Shown here in pieces: positions 63,002-64,000 of a stretch of 64,000 bases of DNA (its first letter is position 1; every line of letters starts with the position of its first letter). A program made the position numbers and the translations under genes. This DNA comes from Bacteroidetes bacterium UBA7674 (GTDB lineage Bacteria > Bacteroidota > Bacteroidia > Chitinophagales > Chitinophagaceae). The notes below the pieces were generated by a model. The model saw only the letters and a list, made by a program, of their open reading frames with translations, did no database searches and was not told the DNA's origin. The stretch covers positions 15,086 through 79,085 of the forward strand of contig DLHG01000002.1 in assembly GCA_002483105.1 (NCBI GenBank), in the 5' to 3' direction.

Positions 63002-64000
63002 ATGAGTAAAATTGCACGCTATTTAGTTATCCTTCTCGCACTTGTAGGTTTTACCAGTGATGTGAAAGCCTCACATGCTGCGGGGGCAGAACTTACCTAT
63101 ACCTGGGTGAGTGGATCTACCTACCACTTTACCTTTAAGTTCTACAGGGATTGTAATCCTGGTTCTGCAGCAGCACCAGCTGGCTGGAATGGCTCTACCG
63201 GGCTACGCTTTTGTTATTTTAACTCTTGTGATGGTACTACCGGTCAGGCGGGTGCTGTTCGTCCGGCGTTTTACCCTGGTACTAATACACCAAACGGTTC
63301 TCCTGTAAGTTTAGGTTGTCCGGGTTTCCCTACTACTTGTAATGGTGGTGGCTTACCTGGTTACCAGGAATGGTTGTACGAAGGAGACATTACTTTCCCT
63401 AGCCAGTGTGATTTCTGGACAATATACTGTAGCGTTAACGCACGTAATGCTGCGATCAATAACCTTGGTGATAATCCGCAGAATTTCACATTACGTGTAG
63501 AAACGACATTGAACAACATGTATGCTCAGGGTAATAATTCACCTCAGTTTACTATCAAGCCTATCCCTTATACCTGTGTAAATACTCCGTTCACTTTTAA
63601 CAACGGTGCTATTGATCAGGATGGCGACTCACTGGTATTTCAGTTAGGACAACCATTGTCAAATGCGGGTGGTAACGATAACCAAACAGGCTGTCCTGGA
63701 AATGGAAACAATCCGATACAATATCTTGATGATGCTAACCCGGATGTATTTACATATAATAACACCGACAACCCATTCAACACCAATAATACCTTCTCGC
63801 TTAATCCGTTTACCGGCCAGTTCAGCTTTACTCCCGCTGTGCAGTCTATCAATGTGGTCTCCATTAAAGTTCTGGAATACCGCAATGGTGTATTGATAGG
63901 GTCAGTGATCAGAGATATACAAATGATCATTGAGCCATGTAATGTTCCGCCGCCGGCTGTGATAGTTGATCCTGCCTCTGTGAATGTAGGTACCTATATC
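63002..64000 (+). CDS. Gliding-type surface protein, 5' part (truncated at window edge)
   Basis: An open frame of 333 codons runs off the window with no stop. It begins with a signal peptide (YLVILLALVGFTSDVKA) and then ASHAAGAELTYTW...FTFKFYRDC, the characteristic start of large Bacteroidota surface proteins that usually end in CHU_C and are exported by T9SS. A Ca-binding-like DQDGDSLVFQL segment and a SLNPFTGQFSFTP cadherin-like strand follow. Full length and C-terminus are not visible. Confidence 0.8.
   Translation, partial: MSKIARYLVILLALVGFTSDVKASHAAGAELTYTWVSGSTYHFTFKFYRDCNPGSAAAPAGWNGSTGLRFCYFNSCDGTTGQAGAVRPAFYPGTNTPNGSPVSLGCPGFPTTCNGGGLPGYQEWLYEGDITFPSQCDFWTIYCSVNARNAAINNLGDNPQNFTLRVETTLNNMYAQGNNSPQFTIKPIPYTCVNTPFTFNNGAIDQDGDSLVFQLGQPLSNAGGNDNQTGCPGNGNNPIQYLDDANPDVFTYNNTDNPFNTNNTFSLNPFTGQFSFTPAVQSINVVSIKVLEYRNGVLIGSVIRDIQMIIEPCNVPPPAVIVDPASVNVGTYI

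Overview
The window reads as a chromosomal segment of a Bacteroidota bacterium, probably in the Chitinophagaceae/Sphingobacteriia range. Four things point there. Many secreted proteins end in type IX secretion (T9SS) C-terminal domains, both the type A 'Por' kind and the type B 'gliding-associated CHU_C' kind. There are two TonB-dependent receptors. Several start codons are preceded by the Bacteroidota sigma-factor -7 box (TAnnTTTG) rather than an E. coli-type -10. Ig-like, PKD-like and SprB-like adhesin repeats are abundant. The assignment is from sequence features only; no database search was possible.

Layout. 1-4.1 kb: tail of an unknown gene, then on the minus strand a porin-like barrel protein with a YceI-like protein, and a DASS/SLC13 carboxylate transporter. 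4.2-9.8 kb: a small hypothetical gene, then a tight plus-strand operon of YfiR-like protein, TonB-dependent receptor, sensor kinase and CheY-like regulator. 9.8-11.4 kb: a possible tRNA remnant beside a terminator hairpin, and a NupC-type nucleoside transporter. 11.5-29.5 kb: four very large secreted or adhesive proteins (715, 2482, 805 and 1532 aa), interrupted by a minus-strand two-gene cassette that looks like a Panacea-antitoxin/toxin pair. 29.5-37.8 kb: two secreted endonuclease/exonuclease/phosphatase proteins around a TonB receptor, a DUF5689 lipoprotein and a T9SS protein, best read as an extracellular nucleic-acid or phosphoester use locus. 38-42.5 kb: a divergent DprA-like protein and another large T9SS protein.

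42.5-46.7 kb is the most accessory-looking stretch. It holds an inverted pair of DnaA-box-like sites, a RecA-like replicative-helicase ATPase with a C-terminal helix-turn-helix, a 17-bp inverted repeat enclosing AT-rich 12-bp tandem repeats, a frameshifted DUF6371-like primase/toprim gene, a small unknown gene, a protein with a HEPN-type Rx4H motif, and a tRNA-Gln(TTG). I read it as the replication module of an integrated element carrying a possible defence or toxin gene.

46.9-62.7 kb is mostly core: mrdA-rodA-MBL hydrolase-fmt, aroQ, a quinone oxidoreductase, xerD, an outer-membrane protein, purB, a T9SS protein, an rRNA m5C methyltransferase, a LysM protein and a GT9 glycosyltransferase. 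The window ends inside another large gliding-type surface protein. Several core genes (xerD, aroQ, purB, and the YfiR-like gene) have the -7 box only 4-5 nt before the start codon, suggesting leaderless mRNAs.
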